From Athripsodes cinereus (lineage: Eukaryota; Arthropoda; Insecta; Trichoptera; Leptoceridae), in contig OX388312.1 in the NCBI GenBank assembly GCA_947579605.1, positions 2,542,001 through 2,606,000 on the forward strand: 64,000 bases of DNA. The letters are read 5' to 3'. Below, one piece after another: positions 1-9,590 of this stretch. The position numbers were made by a program, and so were the translations under genes. Below the pieces are notes generated by a model that saw nothing but the letters and a program-made list of their open reading frames with translations, was not told where the DNA came from and ran no database searches. Position 1 is the first letter of the stretch. Each line of letters begins with the position of its first letter.

Positions 1-3000
1 GTTATTATTTTAGCTGAATTGATGCAATCGTCAACTGGTAAAATAAAATCGTGGGGTGACAAGCCGTTGAGGCAAGCGTCTCTAGCCAAATCGTCCACTC
101 TCTCATTGCCACTAATACCCATATGCGAGGGGATCCAGGATATCACTATGTCTAGATTTTTTTCATTCGCCTCCCACAGAAATCTTTTAATGTCAAGGAT
201 GAGATGGTTATTTGATGAAGTGTGATTTTTAGAACGAAGGTGGGATACAACACTGAGCGAGTCAGTGAAAATGACAGCACGTGGAAGAGAATTACCAACA
301 ATGTATTTTAATGCCTCTTTGAGGGCTAGGCACTCTGCTGTAAAAATTGATGCAGCAGACGGTAGGCATAATTTCATTTCAAGGTTCTGATCTGGTGTAT
401 AAAAGGCAGCACCACACCTACCGTCCTGAAGTTTGGAACCGTCTGTGTAAAATAATGCATAGGACGGCCATCTACTGTGTACAATTTGAAGAAATAACTG
501 ATTAACAATGTGAGGGTCGAGTAATGACATGGATCTGTCCAGTCCTATTGATTCAACAATATTCGAAGTTATGACGGCATGAGGTATTGCGATATTTGAT
601 GGACGGGTCTGGTATGATAAGAACCATTTCTGAGATATATATTCCCAAGAAGAACACAGGAGAGGGTACTTCCTGTTTCTCCAGTAAGGCTCATTCAAGC
701 AATGACTCAGTAATAATTGTAATTTATCAATGAGGATGTGGTTGTGTGACATTCTTTTGATAATAAATTTGAAGGCTAAAAACTCCCGACGGAGCGACAG
801 TGGCATATCGACGCATTCCACTTGTAGAGCAACTACTGGAGATGATTTCATTGCTCCTAGGATAAGTCTGAGGCATTTGTATTGGAGTCTGTCAAGTTTC
901 AAGGACAGATAGTTTGGAAGAGGGTCCATTAAAAAGCTCCCGTATTCAAGATGACAGCGAATTAGGGCAAAGTATAAGGTTCTCAAGGTAGAAGGGTGAG
1001 CACCCCACCACACTCTAGTTACAGCTCTTAGGATATTTATATTTTTTTCACATTTTGAAATAACATTTTCAATGTGCAAGTTCCATGAAAGTTTGCGGTG
1101 AAGTGTCATGCCTAAAAATTTGACTGACTCGCTCATTGGAATTGGAATATTATTGCAGCTTATTTGACAACCAGGAGATTTGTGTTTATTAGAGAAAACA
1201 ACTGTTTGGCTCTTCGTAGGAGAAAGAGACAAGCCATGCATTTCCAACCAGTCATTGATAGAATGAAGAGATGACTCTAAATTCTCAACCGCAAGACGCA
1301 TCAAATTATGAGAACTATATAAAACGAAGTCATCCGCATATTGAAGTATATTGCAGGACGAGTGGATGGATGTTCGAATATCCAGGGTGTACACATTAAA
1401 TAGGAGGGGACTTAAAACTGATCCCTGTGGGAGGCCTCTGTAAGCCCTTCTTTCCACCAGACCATTTGCTGATTCAAAGATGAGACACCTCTCACACATT
1501 ATATTAAAAATAAGACAACATAGCAAGTCTGGAACTCCGATGGAACTTAGTTTATTGTGTAAAATGGGAAGGATGACACTATCGTATGCACTGGAAATAT
1601 CCAGAAAACAAGCAATCAGGTCATTTTTATTTGTTCTTGCTATTTGAACATCGGTAACTAAGATGCTTAAGCTATCAATGCATGATCTACCCTTTCTGAA
1701 GCCAAACTGCCATGGTGGGAGTATGTCATTACTTTCGAGAAATCTTTCCACTCTGCATTTAATCATGCGTTCCAAAATTTTCAAGAAACAGCATGACAAA
1801 GCGATGGGTCGATATGATGAACTTAAGGATGAATCCTTTCCAGGCTTCAAAATTGCGACAATCGCTTGTTTCTTCCAGCTATCTGGAATTTTTCCCGACT
1901 TTAAAATTTGATTATACAAATTTAACAGTTTTAGCAAAAATTCTTTTGGAAAATTTCGAAAAAATGAATATGGAATCGAATCTGGCCCAGGTGCAGAGTC
2001 TTTTGTTGAATTTATGGAGATGGACAGTTCGTCAACAGAAAAAGGAACAGTGAGACAACATGTTTGAGACTGAATTTCAGACCTTTTTTCAAGCTCCTGG
2101 TGGGTTGGGACATATGGAGGTGCCTGTTGGTCGATAAAACTATCCATCCAAGAGAGATCAGATTTATTTGGTCTGAGGGTATACGAACCTTTAAATTTTC
2201 GGACTGAATCCCAAACTTCTGAAGTTTGGGTATCTGGTGATAGAGAATTGCAAAATTGGACCCAACCCTGTCTTTTTTTCCTTCTCAGAAGTTTCTTTGT
2301 GCGTGCCTGCACACTGCGAACATTCAGAAAATTTTCTAGTGACATGTTTTTTTTGAAATTTTTAACCGCTCGAGACCTTAAATGAACCGCCTGTGTGCAC
2401 TCGCTATCCCACCAGGGGGGAGAGTATGTAAAAGATTTTCGTGGGGTTGACATAGGAATTGCTATATTTGCCGCGTCTGTGACAATCTTTGAAACCATCA
2501 CTGCATGCCCATCAATATCCCCCTCAAATTTCTGAGCCTCCAGCCCTCCCACATTAAGCATCAACTGCTCCCTGAAACTCTCCCAGTTGGCTTTTCCAGT
2601 GTTAAACCTTGTTTTAGACTGATATTGAGATGAACGTTTGGATCCATGTCGTATGTCTATAATGATTGGAAAGTGATCACTAGAATGAGGATCATCTAAT
2701 ATGGTCCAGGTAGTTGATGAAGCTATGTCTCCTGTGCAGATCGAAATATCCACTGCACTCTGATTTTGTTGTGAGGATGAGAATCTCGTGGGATCACCAT
2801 TATTGAGAATGCATAGATTCATACTGTCTACAAAACTGAGAACTGCTTTTCCTGCTGTGTCAGAAAGATGGCAGCCCCAAGAAGAAGAGTGAGCATTAAG
2901 ATCTCCAAGAATCATATACGACTTCTGGAGCTTGGAAGTGACATCTGTCCAAAAAACAGACTCGAACTGTGTTCTAGGAGGGGCGTAAACTGATACAAAA

Positions 3001-3332
3001 GATATATCAAATATTGAAACAGCAACTATTTGAATTTTTGGGTGTGAAGGGAGAAATATTTGTTTAGATGGTAGAGAATTTCTAACTAAAAGAGCAGAAC
3101 CACCTCTACCATCAGAACGATCATCTCTATAACAATTGTATCCTGGAAAAGAAACGAAAGAATTGTCAGAATACCAGGTTTCAGACAAGCACGCAAGATC
3201 GATTTTGTGAGTTTTGAGTAGCAATATTAAATCGTCTCTATTTGACACCGCACTACGGCAGTTCCATTGTAGGATTGTAAATTCAGCTCGTTTAGTTGTT
3301 GAAAGATTTATTGGATTCTGTACACTGGCCAT
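1..3332 (-). CDS. LINE ORF2: endonuclease / reverse transcriptase / RNase H (runs off window)
   Basis: I checked the complement of every in-frame triplet from 3411 down to 1 and found no stop: about 1110 codons open, still open at the edge. The start is taken as the ATG at 3332-3330; another in-frame ATG lies at 3410. Residues from that start: an APE-type endonuclease with QWNCR near 23, SETW with Glu51, and SDH at 218-220; reverse transcriptase with the catalytic box YADD at 665-668; RNase H with Asp964 (YTDGSK), Glu1000 (TAEC), Asp1024 (FTDS) and Asp1080 (GNERVDD). The protein nicks target DNA and copies the element RNA by target-primed reverse transcription. ORF2 overlaps the end of ORF1 by about 40 nt, as is common in these elements. 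The far C-terminus is missing only because the window ends. Confidence 0.92.
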   Translation of the reverse strand, partial: MASVQNPINLSTTKRAEFTILQWNCRSAVSNRDDLILLLKTHKIDLACLSETWYSDNSFVSFPGYNCYRDDRSDGRGGSALLVRNSLPSKQIFLPSHPKIQIVAVSIFDISFVSVYAPPRTQFESVFWTDVTSKLQKSYMILGDLNAHSSSWGCHLSDTAGKAVLSFVDSMNLCILNNGDPTRFSSSQQNQSAVDISICTGDIASSTTWTILDDPHSSDHFPIIIDIRHGSKRSSQYQSKTRFNTGKANWESFREQLMLNVGGLEAQKFEGDIDGHAVMVSKIVTDAANIAIPMSTPRKSFTYSPPWWDSECTQAVHLRSRAVKNFKKNMSLENFLNVRSVQARTKKLLRRKKRQGWVQFCNSLSPDTQTSEVWDSVRKFKGSYTLRPNKSDLSWMDSFIDQQAPPYVPTHQELEKRSEIQSQTCCLTVPFSVDELSISINSTKDSAPGPDSIPYSFFRNFPKEFLLKLLNLYNQILKSGKIPDSWKKQAIVAILKPGKDSSLSSSYRPIALSCCFLKILERMIKCRVERFLESNDILPPWQFGFRKGRSCIDSLSILVTDVQIARTNKNDLIACFLDISSAYDSVILPILHNKLSSIGVPDLLCCLIFNIMCERCLIFESANGLVERRAYRGLPQGSVLSPLLFNVYTLDIRTSIHSSCNILQYADDFVLYSSHNLMRLAVENLESSLHSINDWLEMHGLSLSPTKSQTVVFSNKHKSPGCQISCNNIPIPMSESVKFLGMTLHRKLSWNLHIENVISKCEKNINILRAVTRVWWGAHPSTLRTLYFALIRCHLEYGSFLMDPLPNYLSLKLDRLQYKCLRLILGAMKSSPVVALQVECVDMPLSLRREFLAFKFIIKRMSHNHILIDKLQLLLSHCLNEPYWRNRKYPLLCSSWEYISQKWFLSYQTRPSNIAIPHAVITSNIVESIGLDRSMSLLDPHIVNQLFLQIVHSRWPSYALFYTDGSKLQDGRCGAAFYTPDQNLEMKLCLPSAASIFTAECLALKEALKYIVGNSLPRAVIFTDSLSVVSHLRSKNHTSSNNHLILDIKRFLWEANEKNLDIVISWIPSHMGISGNERVDDLARDACLNGLSPHDFILPVDDCINSAKII

Positions 3333-4674
3333 TTTCGGTGAGTAAAGTTTTAAGGAGAGAAGTAATATTGGCAGCGTTGGACGGTTTTTCTTTTTGTGAG
3401 GATATTGCATGTATTATAATTGAGAGCAATGAGAAAAGGAAGTTATTGTTATCGGAAGTCAAACTTTGTTTGAGCTGTCCGATGATGGTAGAGTCATTTG
3501 GAATTTGATTTTCAGTAATGGCGCAACCATCAGGAGTATTGGATATGGGAGAACCATTAGTATACATAAGTAAAGAGTTATGTTTTGCTCGATCATATCC
3601 TGTAGGTGAGTGAGGCTTTGGGCTTTTGGAAGAAGATTTTGCAAAAGAAGTATATTTGGTTGATGTAGTTGAAGTGGATGCTACCACTTCCGCATATGAC
3701 GTTTTAGCTGATGGGTGTCGTTTTGATGCTTGTATGTATGACACATTAGCAGAAGCCATTGTATTTTTAATCGCCTTTTGACGGGAGTATTCAGGACATG
3801 TAAGGCTGATTGCCTTGTGTGCCCCCTTACAGTTAAAGCATTTTGGATCAGATGCTGGGCATTCTTCAGCGGGGTGGTTCTCGCCACAATTGTAGCATTT
3901 AGGTACAGATCTGCAATTTGTTTTTGTATGGCCGAATTTGCAACAAGCAAAACACTGGATGGTAGGGAAGAAGTAAGTTTCTACGCTGAACGAATTGTAA
4001 AACATATATATGCGTGACGGAAGAAATTGCCCTTCAAAGGTAACCACGATACTTCGAGATGGTTTCCACACCGCCGTTCCCGATGATTTGTCCTTGTAAT
4101 TTAGTCTTCTGACTTTGACAATATTTTCCACATCTGGATTGCTTTCGATGATTGAGGAGATTATCTCTTCTTCCGTAATATCTTGGGGGACTCCCCTAAC
4201 AAGCCCCATCCGTGTTACATTGTATGTTGGAACATATGCTTTATATATAGAGTTTGACAATATGAAAATATTTTTTATGAAGGAATTCGCCGCTATTGCG
4301 GTTGAGAATTCTAGAGATATTCTGAATCTCCCCTCGGCTCTTACTGAACCATTCACTATATTTGGGATCTTTTTTTGGTACAGGAATTTACCAAATTCAA
4401 AAGGGAAAATAGGACTTCCTTGTTCACCTTTTTGAGCGAAAACTGTGAATGGCCCACAGGATTTTGACGAGTAGAAGTGCTCTCTGACAGTGTTAGATTT
4501 AAGCGAGGTAGATGGTGGTGGAGTCCTTGAATTCAGAGTCGAAGAAGGGAGACTCGATGGCTTATCATGTGGTGATGATAAGGAAACCTCCATTTTTTCC
4601 TCTCCGAATTTTCTTTTTTTTGAATCCGGAGGGTCAGGGAGAGGGGGGATGGGTTGAGAAGGATGGCAGTCCAT
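3292..4674 (-). CDS. LINE ORF1, nucleic-acid-binding (gag-like) protein, three CCHC knuckles
   Basis: A 460-residue protein. The N-terminal ~100 residues are Pro/Ser/Lys-rich and probably disordered. An RRM-like central region follows (around MGLVRGVPQDITEEEI, residues ~155-170). Three consecutive zinc knuckles follow, beginning CFACCKFGH, CYNCGENHP and CFNCKGAH, between about residues 240 and 295, with spacings CX2CX4HX4C, CX2CX3HX4C and CX2CX3HX6C. This is the known architecture of I/Jockey-type ORF1 proteins, which coat the element RNA and help target-primed reverse transcription. The frame is intact from ATG (4674) to stop (3292-3294), and it overlaps the ORF2 start. The tail after the knuckles is Ser/Thr/Lys-rich. 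Confidence 0.9.
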   Translation of the reverse strand: MDCHPSQPIPPLPDPPDSKKRKFGEEKMEVSLSSPHDKPSSLPSSTLNSRTPPPSTSLKSNTVREHFYSSKSCGPFTVFAQKGEQGSPIFPFEFGKFLYQKKIPNIVNGSVRAEGRFRISLEFSTAIAANSFIKNIFILSNSIYKAYVPTYNVTRMGLVRGVPQDITEEEIISSIIESNPDVENIVKVRRLNYKDKSSGTAVWKPSRSIVVTFEGQFLPSRIYMFYNSFSVETYFFPTIQCFACCKFGHTKTNCRSVPKCYNCGENHPAEECPASDPKCFNCKGAHKAISLTCPEYSRQKAIKNTMASANVSYIQASKRHPSAKTSYAEVVASTSTTSTKYTSFAKSSSKSPKPHSPTGYDRAKHNSLLMYTNGSPISNTPDGCAITENQIPNDSTIIGQLKQSLTSDNNNFLFSLLSIIIHAISSQKEKPSNAANITSLLKTLLTENGQCTESNKSFNN

Positions 4675-4915
4675 CCTTCTCTAGTAAGGTAAATACCTTA
4701 AAATAAGAAAATTAGAAATAAAAAAAAAAAAATAACGGATATCAAACTAAAAATGTTTGATTCGAGAAAACAAAATTGAAAAACCGGCCCTTAGTCAAAA
4801 AATAAAAAATAATTCTAAATTAGTAAATAATAAATGAAAGAAACTTATCAACACAGCGAGACTGCAACGAAAAACACAACCGCTCCGCACCAGCGCGCCA
4901 CGCAGAAAAAAGAAA
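4675..4915 (-). promoter_or_regulatory. LINE 5' UTR / presumed internal promoter
   Basis: Non-coding leader of the I-type LINE. An A/T-rich stretch with a poly-A/T run near 4719-4731 is preceded (in element orientation) by a G+C-rich segment at about 4862-4910 rich in CpG. LINEs of this group carry their promoter downstream of the start site, and the G+C-rich block is the likely place. No exact start or element was determined. Confidence 0.4.
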
Positions 4916-4917
4916 TA

Positions 4918-5012
4918 TTTTCTCAACCTAAGAAGATTTTTATCGTTTCAGGACACTTGAAAACTTACGAATAGAGTGGGAGACCAGCTCTGCCGGGTAG
5001 TCCACGGCACTT
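4918..5012 (-). repeat. RptA fragment
   Basis: Matches the head part of the RptA family (best copy 28788-29035) on the minus strand: ggacacttgaaaacttacg and gtgggagacc are shared. The I-type LINE seems to have inserted beside or within it. Confidence 0.75.
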
Positions 5013-5149
5013 CAGTATTCCAAATGATGTAATATCTTATTTGAGAGTTTAATTTTACAACAAATGAAAAGTTTTACGTTGACTTCACGAAAAAGTTCGT
5101 GAAATATCGCATTGCCTACATAACATTAGTATAGTATTTATTTTCGTTC

Positions 5150-5277
5150 ATTTCTAAGCTTTATGAGGTTTATTGTCATCCAATTTGAGAATGTTTTAAT
5201 TTTTTGTTGGCACCAAGATGTCAGTTTGTAACAGTTTGCATGTTTATAACATGCAGCTGATCCGCTGGCTTTATGTA
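5150..5277 (+). repeat. RptA fragment (tail half)
   Basis: Shares the tail half of RptA: the words tgaggtttattgtcatcc, ttttttgttggcacc and catgcagctgatccgctgg. Confidence 0.7.
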
Positions 5278-5552
5278 AAGTACATCTACACATTTACACA
5301 AACAAACTCGCTCAAATATTTACAAGATTAGTTGTCATGAGAAAATGTAAGTTATGAGGATACAAAATGTTATATTATTATTATGTACATTGATTATGTT
5401 TATATCAGATTCTTATAACATTTATATGTCAGCATTGATAGGCTTTCGTTTACGATGTATCTACAGAAATATGTACTGACTATCTAGATTTTATATCTTT
5501 CGTAATAAAAAATATGTAAGTGCTTTCTTAATAATCTACTACACTACTACTA

Positions 5553-5700
5553 TTATACCATCACGGCATATTTCTGAAGTGGGGTACCCAGCAAACCAGC
5601 TGCAGGATATAATAAACATGCAAACTGTCCTCTCCGTGCATATAAAAAAATTAAGGCATTCTCAAGATGCGTGGCAATAAATCTCATCGATGAATTAAAG
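5553..5700 (-). repeat. RptA copy (tail half)
   Basis: Reverse-oriented RptA: taccatcacggcatat, then gtggggtacccagc, aaactgtcctctccgtgc and a degraded form of the aaggcattc..gatg..gtggc block. Confidence 0.8.
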
Positions 5701-5704
5701 ATGA

Positions 5705-5960
5705 AAATTTATTTATTTATTTATTTATTTATTTATTTGATCAATAAACGGCAATTTGCCTTTTACAATAGGTTTAATACATATGTATGACAAATCAATA
5801 ATATAACAGTCTATAAATATATATAAAAAATGCGCTAATACATTCAAATAGAAAAGAAACAAAACTAATAACAGAAATTTAGTCGCATGGGTAACAATAA
5901 TCATGCTCAGCTGCAAATAACTGCAGCATACAAATATATAATAATATACAAATATAGTCT
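5705..5960 (-). repeat. (TTTA)n tail plus LINE 3' UTR relic
   Basis: About eight TTTA units (5705-5739) followed by caataaacggcaatttgcc and A/T-rich sequence. Read on the minus strand this is a LINE-like 3' UTR ending in a (TAAA)n tail, similar in layout to 46500-46975. No reading frame remains. Confidence 0.45.
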
Positions 5961-5989
5961 TTATATACTGTACAATGGGAACCAGTTTA

Positions 5990-6178
5990 AATGTCTTTAT
6001 TTTTTCGAACACCTCCCTGCATTTTACATCAACATCATCATCATCGCCCTCAACGCTCCACTTGGAAGCACAGGGCAGAAACCAACCTCCTCCTCCAGCC
6101 TGCCTTTTACAGGTCACTCGAAACTCTACGGAAAAGAGTAGATCAATTTTTTGCCAGTTGCTCCACGAAATATAGTAG
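5990..6178 (-). repeat. RptA copy (head half) with a small insertion
   Basis: Minus-strand RptA head: ttttttcgaacacctccctg and cctgccttttacagg both occur, so the short 'cctgc-ttttaca' block is present twice, with roughly 90 bp of Asn/His-codon-like (atc)n sequence between. The two short open frames here are by-products. Confidence 0.65.
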
Positions 6179-6329
6179 GTAATATTAAAAATAATGTTGA
6201 CTATTTTGGAAAATGCAGTTTTATAGAATTCCGACACAATGAATATTTCTACATACTATAAACTATACCACCCTGGTCACTCGTAGACGAGTGGATGGCC
6301 TTTAAAGGAAGAATAGAATTTACTAAACC

Positions 6330-6655
6330 ATCACGGCGTATATCACAAGTGGATAAGCCAGCAGACCAACTGCATGTAATAGGGGTCCGGGGTTCGAGAG
6401 TTCGTCGGTAGCCTGGAGGTAGAGTCTCGGCCTTCTGAACAAGGGGTCCGGGGTTCGATCCCAGGTGCCGGCAAACTCCCCTTTCACGACACAAGCTTTT
6501 AGCTTACTGTGAAAGGTGTATAAGGTTGTATTTGGGTTTATAACAAAAACCCAGATATATCTTTTTTAAAAAAAAAAAAAAAAAAATATACATGCAAACT
6601 GTCCTCTCCGTGCCAACATAAAACCAAGACGTACAGGATGGGTGGTTATATTTCC

Positions 6656-6660
<5 letters not shown>
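6330..6660 (-). repeat. RptA copy split by a SINE-B insertion
   Basis: The RptA tail begins at about 6330 (accatcacggcgtat), runs to gcatgtaat at about 6380, and resumes at about 6588 (acatgcaaactgtcctctcc), giving the usual order of RptA blocks once the SINE-B and its A tail are removed. Confidence 0.8.
6404..6587 (+). mobile_element. SINE-B copy, tRNA-derived head and poly-A tail
   Basis: The tRNA-like head is 6404-6472. Acceptor arms gtcggta and tgccggc can pair over 7 bp with GU wobbles; an A-box-like tagcctggaggtagag and a B-box ggttcgatcc are present. The body contains cacaagcttttagctta and gggtttataac, and the copy ends in a T/A run at 6559-6587. A second copy lies at 27247-27430. A partial duplicate of the head (gggtccggggttcga) sits just upstream at 6382-6397. 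Pol III-transcribed and mobilised by a LINE is the family expectation. Confidence 0.85.

Positions 6661-6687
<27 letters not shown>
6659..6687 (+). repeat. poly-A run
   Basis: About 28 consecutive A residues, probably the tail of an old retrotransposed copy or slippage expansion inside the flanking RptA. Confidence 0.8.
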
Positions 6688-6690
<3 letters not shown>

Positions 6691-7006
6691 CACCTTCGAT
6701 CCCAAACTACACAAACGTCCATATTGTCATCAGAACGGTAAACTGTAAAAGAAATGCATCAAAAAAATGCTTTCGTTTCACCTGTTTTATAGATATCTAT
6801 ATATATTTTACTTTTTCCGGAACATTTGCCAAAAACACGAAGGGTGATTATATTTTTATCAGCCGTACAACAGTGTTGTCGTAAATAAAATAAAAGTAAA
6901 AATGAAAAACACCTCGCGAGGGATGTGTGAGAGGGGGGTGCAAGACAAATCCTGGGATTGTGTTTTATTGCTCGAAAACTTAATGTTGATACTAAATAGC
7001 TGCAGC

Positions 7007-7007
<1 letters not shown>

Positions 7008-7054
<47 letters not shown>
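7008..7054 (+). repeat. (CA)n microsatellite
   Basis: About 23 perfect CA units. The Cys/Val and Thr/His open frames over it are artefacts of the dinucleotide repeat. Confidence 0.98.
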
Positions 7055-7056
<2 letters not shown>

Positions 7057-7159
7057 TACAAATAATAATACACCCCTGCCTGTCTTTATATGAAATCGAC
7101 AACCTACGGTTCACGAATCGAATAAGTACTTTTGTTTTTTTTTTCAGCCGTGGATCACT

Positions 7160-7230
7160 CGATAAAGAATAAATAGCATAACACGACATGCGTAGACAAT
7201 TCACACAGATCGAGCTAGTTCCAAATTAAT
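7160..7230 (-). repeat. SINE-A fragment (3' end)
   Basis: The reverse complement matches the 3' part of the SINE-A copies at 42116-42365 and 53858-54100: gactagctcgatctgtgtg, then gaattgtctatgc and gttatg. Confidence 0.7.
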
Positions 7231-7239
7231 GAATGTATT

Positions 7240-8157
7240 TTGTTCTAATACAAGGTCTGTTAGTACAGGAGTATCGCGTAGAAAGCAATTATTCGAAAAA
7301 ATAAGACATTTTTATTTCTAAATCTCTTACAGACATTTACGATGCACTGTTTACGTAAGTGCCGAATTTATTTATTGTATTGTCCCTTATGCAAACCACC
7401 ATTAAAAAGCAGTAATTATTACCTAGTAAACAATGTGGAATACAAAATATTTACATGATATGCAGCGACGAGATTATCACTATTTTGTAGCTTTTAACAA
7501 AATATTATCTAACCGCGTCATAGATACCTAATTGAAATAAATATGCATAGTAATAATATATGATGTGAAATGATGTATGTATATAATATGTATATTTTTT
7601 CGAAAATCAGCCTTTTACAGGACACTCGAAAACTTACGGGAAATACGAAAATACACAGTTAATTGACTATTGATTCCCTTGTCAACAATTTTATCTAACT
7701 TACATTGGTTTTTTAAATATAGTTTTCGCATTTAAATGGATTTTTAAGCCTGCGTAAGTGAAGATATTAAGCATATTACTCAACATACTCTTCATCTGCA
7801 CATCCATTTAATTCTTTCACAAATTCAATTTTAAACCTGTTCGCTATTAACTTGGAACCTGTAATTTTGCTTAAATAATATTTTTACAATGGTTTAGTAC
7901 ACCTGATGTAGACTTTCTACCCCAAAAAACATAACGTGTATAAAGTGCAATGTCTACGAAAAAGGTGTTTATTTTTATTGACTGGATTTCATATTTCGAT
8001 TATGAGAGCTTTATTCATTTTTATTTTTATTGACGTGAGATGTCATACGTAGTTTTTATATTATGTTATTTTTATATAAAAGATAGTATTGGATCAAACA
8101 CTGGAACATAATATATTTACTCTCTGTTTTATTGTTCAGAAAATGGAATTATTTTTG
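7240..8157. other. A/T-rich stretch without recognised gene
   Basis: I see no supported coding exon. A small RptA head fragment on the minus strand lies at 7597-7640 (cagccttttacaggacactc). The rest is plain A/T-rich sequence up to the LTR element. Confidence 0.5.
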
Positions 8158-8161
8158 TTAT
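8158..8161. repeat. Target-site duplication TTAT (left)
   Basis: TTAT directly precedes the 5' LTR and is repeated at 14967-14970 after the 3' LTR. A 4-bp duplication is typical of many Ty3/gypsy (Metaviridae) integrases. Confidence 0.85.
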
Positions 8162-9307
8162 TGTAACAGAATTATTATCAAGGTTAAATATAATAAAGAA
8201 AAAGAAGAAGAGGGTTGCTGAAAAATATTTAATTTTTGTCTTTGGATGTGATTGCGGAAATAGCGCGGTATGTGTGACGAACTTCATTCGGGTCTAAAAA
8301 CAACGTGGCGTGACGTATGTAGTTCTCGTAATGAGAGAGATAGCGGATAATTAGCTATTTAATTGGGAGTAACCCAGGAAGAAGTCTCTTTATACGTCTG
8401 ACCGCGAAGAAGTGATCATTAGTAGGTCATGGTACCTATGTAATAAATTTTAATCTCTCATGTGGAGTGTTACATTTTAAATTATTACCAAGTCGTGTCG
8501 CATAACTGCGAGCACTTTTAGAAGGAATGTAAATTAATATTGTGAACAAAATTGATTGCGACGAGCGAGGATCTAAATATTATACCGCTAAACATGAAGA
8601 AGCGGTAAATACCCAGGGGGATTAGAGTTCGGGAGGTTTTAACATTCATTGATGCGAGTGATACCACGTGCCCAGGCTAAAATAGAATGATATCATCATA
8701 AGCAGATGAATCTGGAAAGATTAATCTACAAGATTAATGGAGGCTAACCACACGGGCGGGAACAGTGTGATGTCTAATTTTGCAGATCGTCTATACAGCC
8801 AACCGAATTTCATAATTAATTAAAATCACCAGGAAATCAACAGGTCACATTTTCATTTCACTATTAGTATGTAAGGTTCAGCATGTATATACATGGTTAT
8901 ACATGAAGGTCAAGTCAAAGTGTAATTAGTTATAATTGTGACGAAGGATGTATATAAAAATTGATAATCATGTAATAATTTAGTTAAGAAGTTTGTTAAC
9001 AAAGTTGTGAAAACCAGCTGTCTACTATCAGTGTATAGTGGAAGTGGATTAAAGATTTTTATTTGAAACTTTCTTTGAATTAAATCAATACTCCCATGAT
9101 GAATGTGGAGTATTCAATGAGACCGCGTAGCATTGACTTGACAGTGAAAATATCACAAATAATTTTAGAATCATATTCAGTAATGGTAATTATCAAATTA
9201 GAGGTGGAAATAACCCACGCCTTTGAGATTAGTATGTAATGAATGGGGTCTCATTGGATTTCCAATTCAAGCTCTACCGACTGAGGAAAATATATAAAAC
9301 TGCCACA
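8162..9307 (+). repeat. 5' LTR (1146 bp)
   Basis: Begins TGTAACA and ends TGCCACA, giving TG..CA ends. A TATA-like tatataaaa lies at 8951-8959, a TCAGT arthropod initiator-like word at 9028-9032, and ATTAAA, a weak polyadenylation signal, at 9048-9053. Matches 13821-14966 base for base by eye. Confidence 0.95.
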
Positions 9308-9311
9308 GAAT

Positions 9312-9329
9312 TGGCGCCCAACGTGGGGC
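9312..9329 (+). promoter_or_regulatory. Primer-binding site (PBS)
   Basis: TGGCGCCCAACGTGGGGC starts 4 nt after the LTR end. The TGG pairs with the CCA end of a tRNA primer for minus-strand DNA synthesis. The tRNA species was not determined. Confidence 0.85.
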
Positions 9330-9422
9330 CCTATATTATTGGCATTCCATACTGATTTCCACCTCTATATAAAAAAAATATATAACATTAGATTATTCTT
9401 TCAACTTAGAAGTATAAAGAGC

Positions 9423-9590
9423 ATTTTAGCATATTAGCATATTAGCATACTAGCAATTTAGATTAACAATTTAGATTAGCATTTTAGATTAGCATGTTAG
9501 ATTAACATTTTAGAATAATATTGTATATTAGAATAGCATTTTAGAATATGTAACAAGAGATATAGAATAACATTTTGGAATAGCATGTTT
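9423..9590 (+). repeat. Degenerate short tandem repeats in the LTR-element leader
   Basis: Repeated words of 11-15 nt built on 'agcattttagatt' and 'agcatatt', about a dozen imperfect copies in 170 bp. They lie in the 5' untranslated part of the element, where packaging or dimerisation signals are expected; a function is only a guess. Confidence 0.7.

Larger units (their letters stand above)
1..4915 (-). mobile_element. I-type non-LTR retrotransposon (LINE), 3' end outside window
   Basis: A LINE reading right to left. From its 5' side it has a short G+C-rich leader (about 4860-4915), ORF1 with zinc knuckles (4674-3292), and ORF2 with endonuclease, reverse transcriptase and RNase H (3332 to the window edge). 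A C-terminal RNase H and a CCHC ORF1 are known features of the I superfamily (I, Loa, R1-like lineages), whereas Jockey and CR1 usually lack RNase H. The 5' boundary near 4915 is inferred from the end of the G+C-rich leader and the start of an RptA fragment at about 4918. The 3' UTR and tail lie beyond position 1. Neither ORF shows a stop or frameshift, so this looks like a young, possibly competent copy. Confidence 0.9.

Noticed and set aside
3296..4706. Plus-strand frames opposite the LINE ORF1
   Set aside because: Shadows of the minus-strand gene with zinc knuckles.
6759..7204. Cys/Val- and Thr/His-repeat open frames
   Set aside because: They are translations of the (CA)n microsatellite; no gene evidence.
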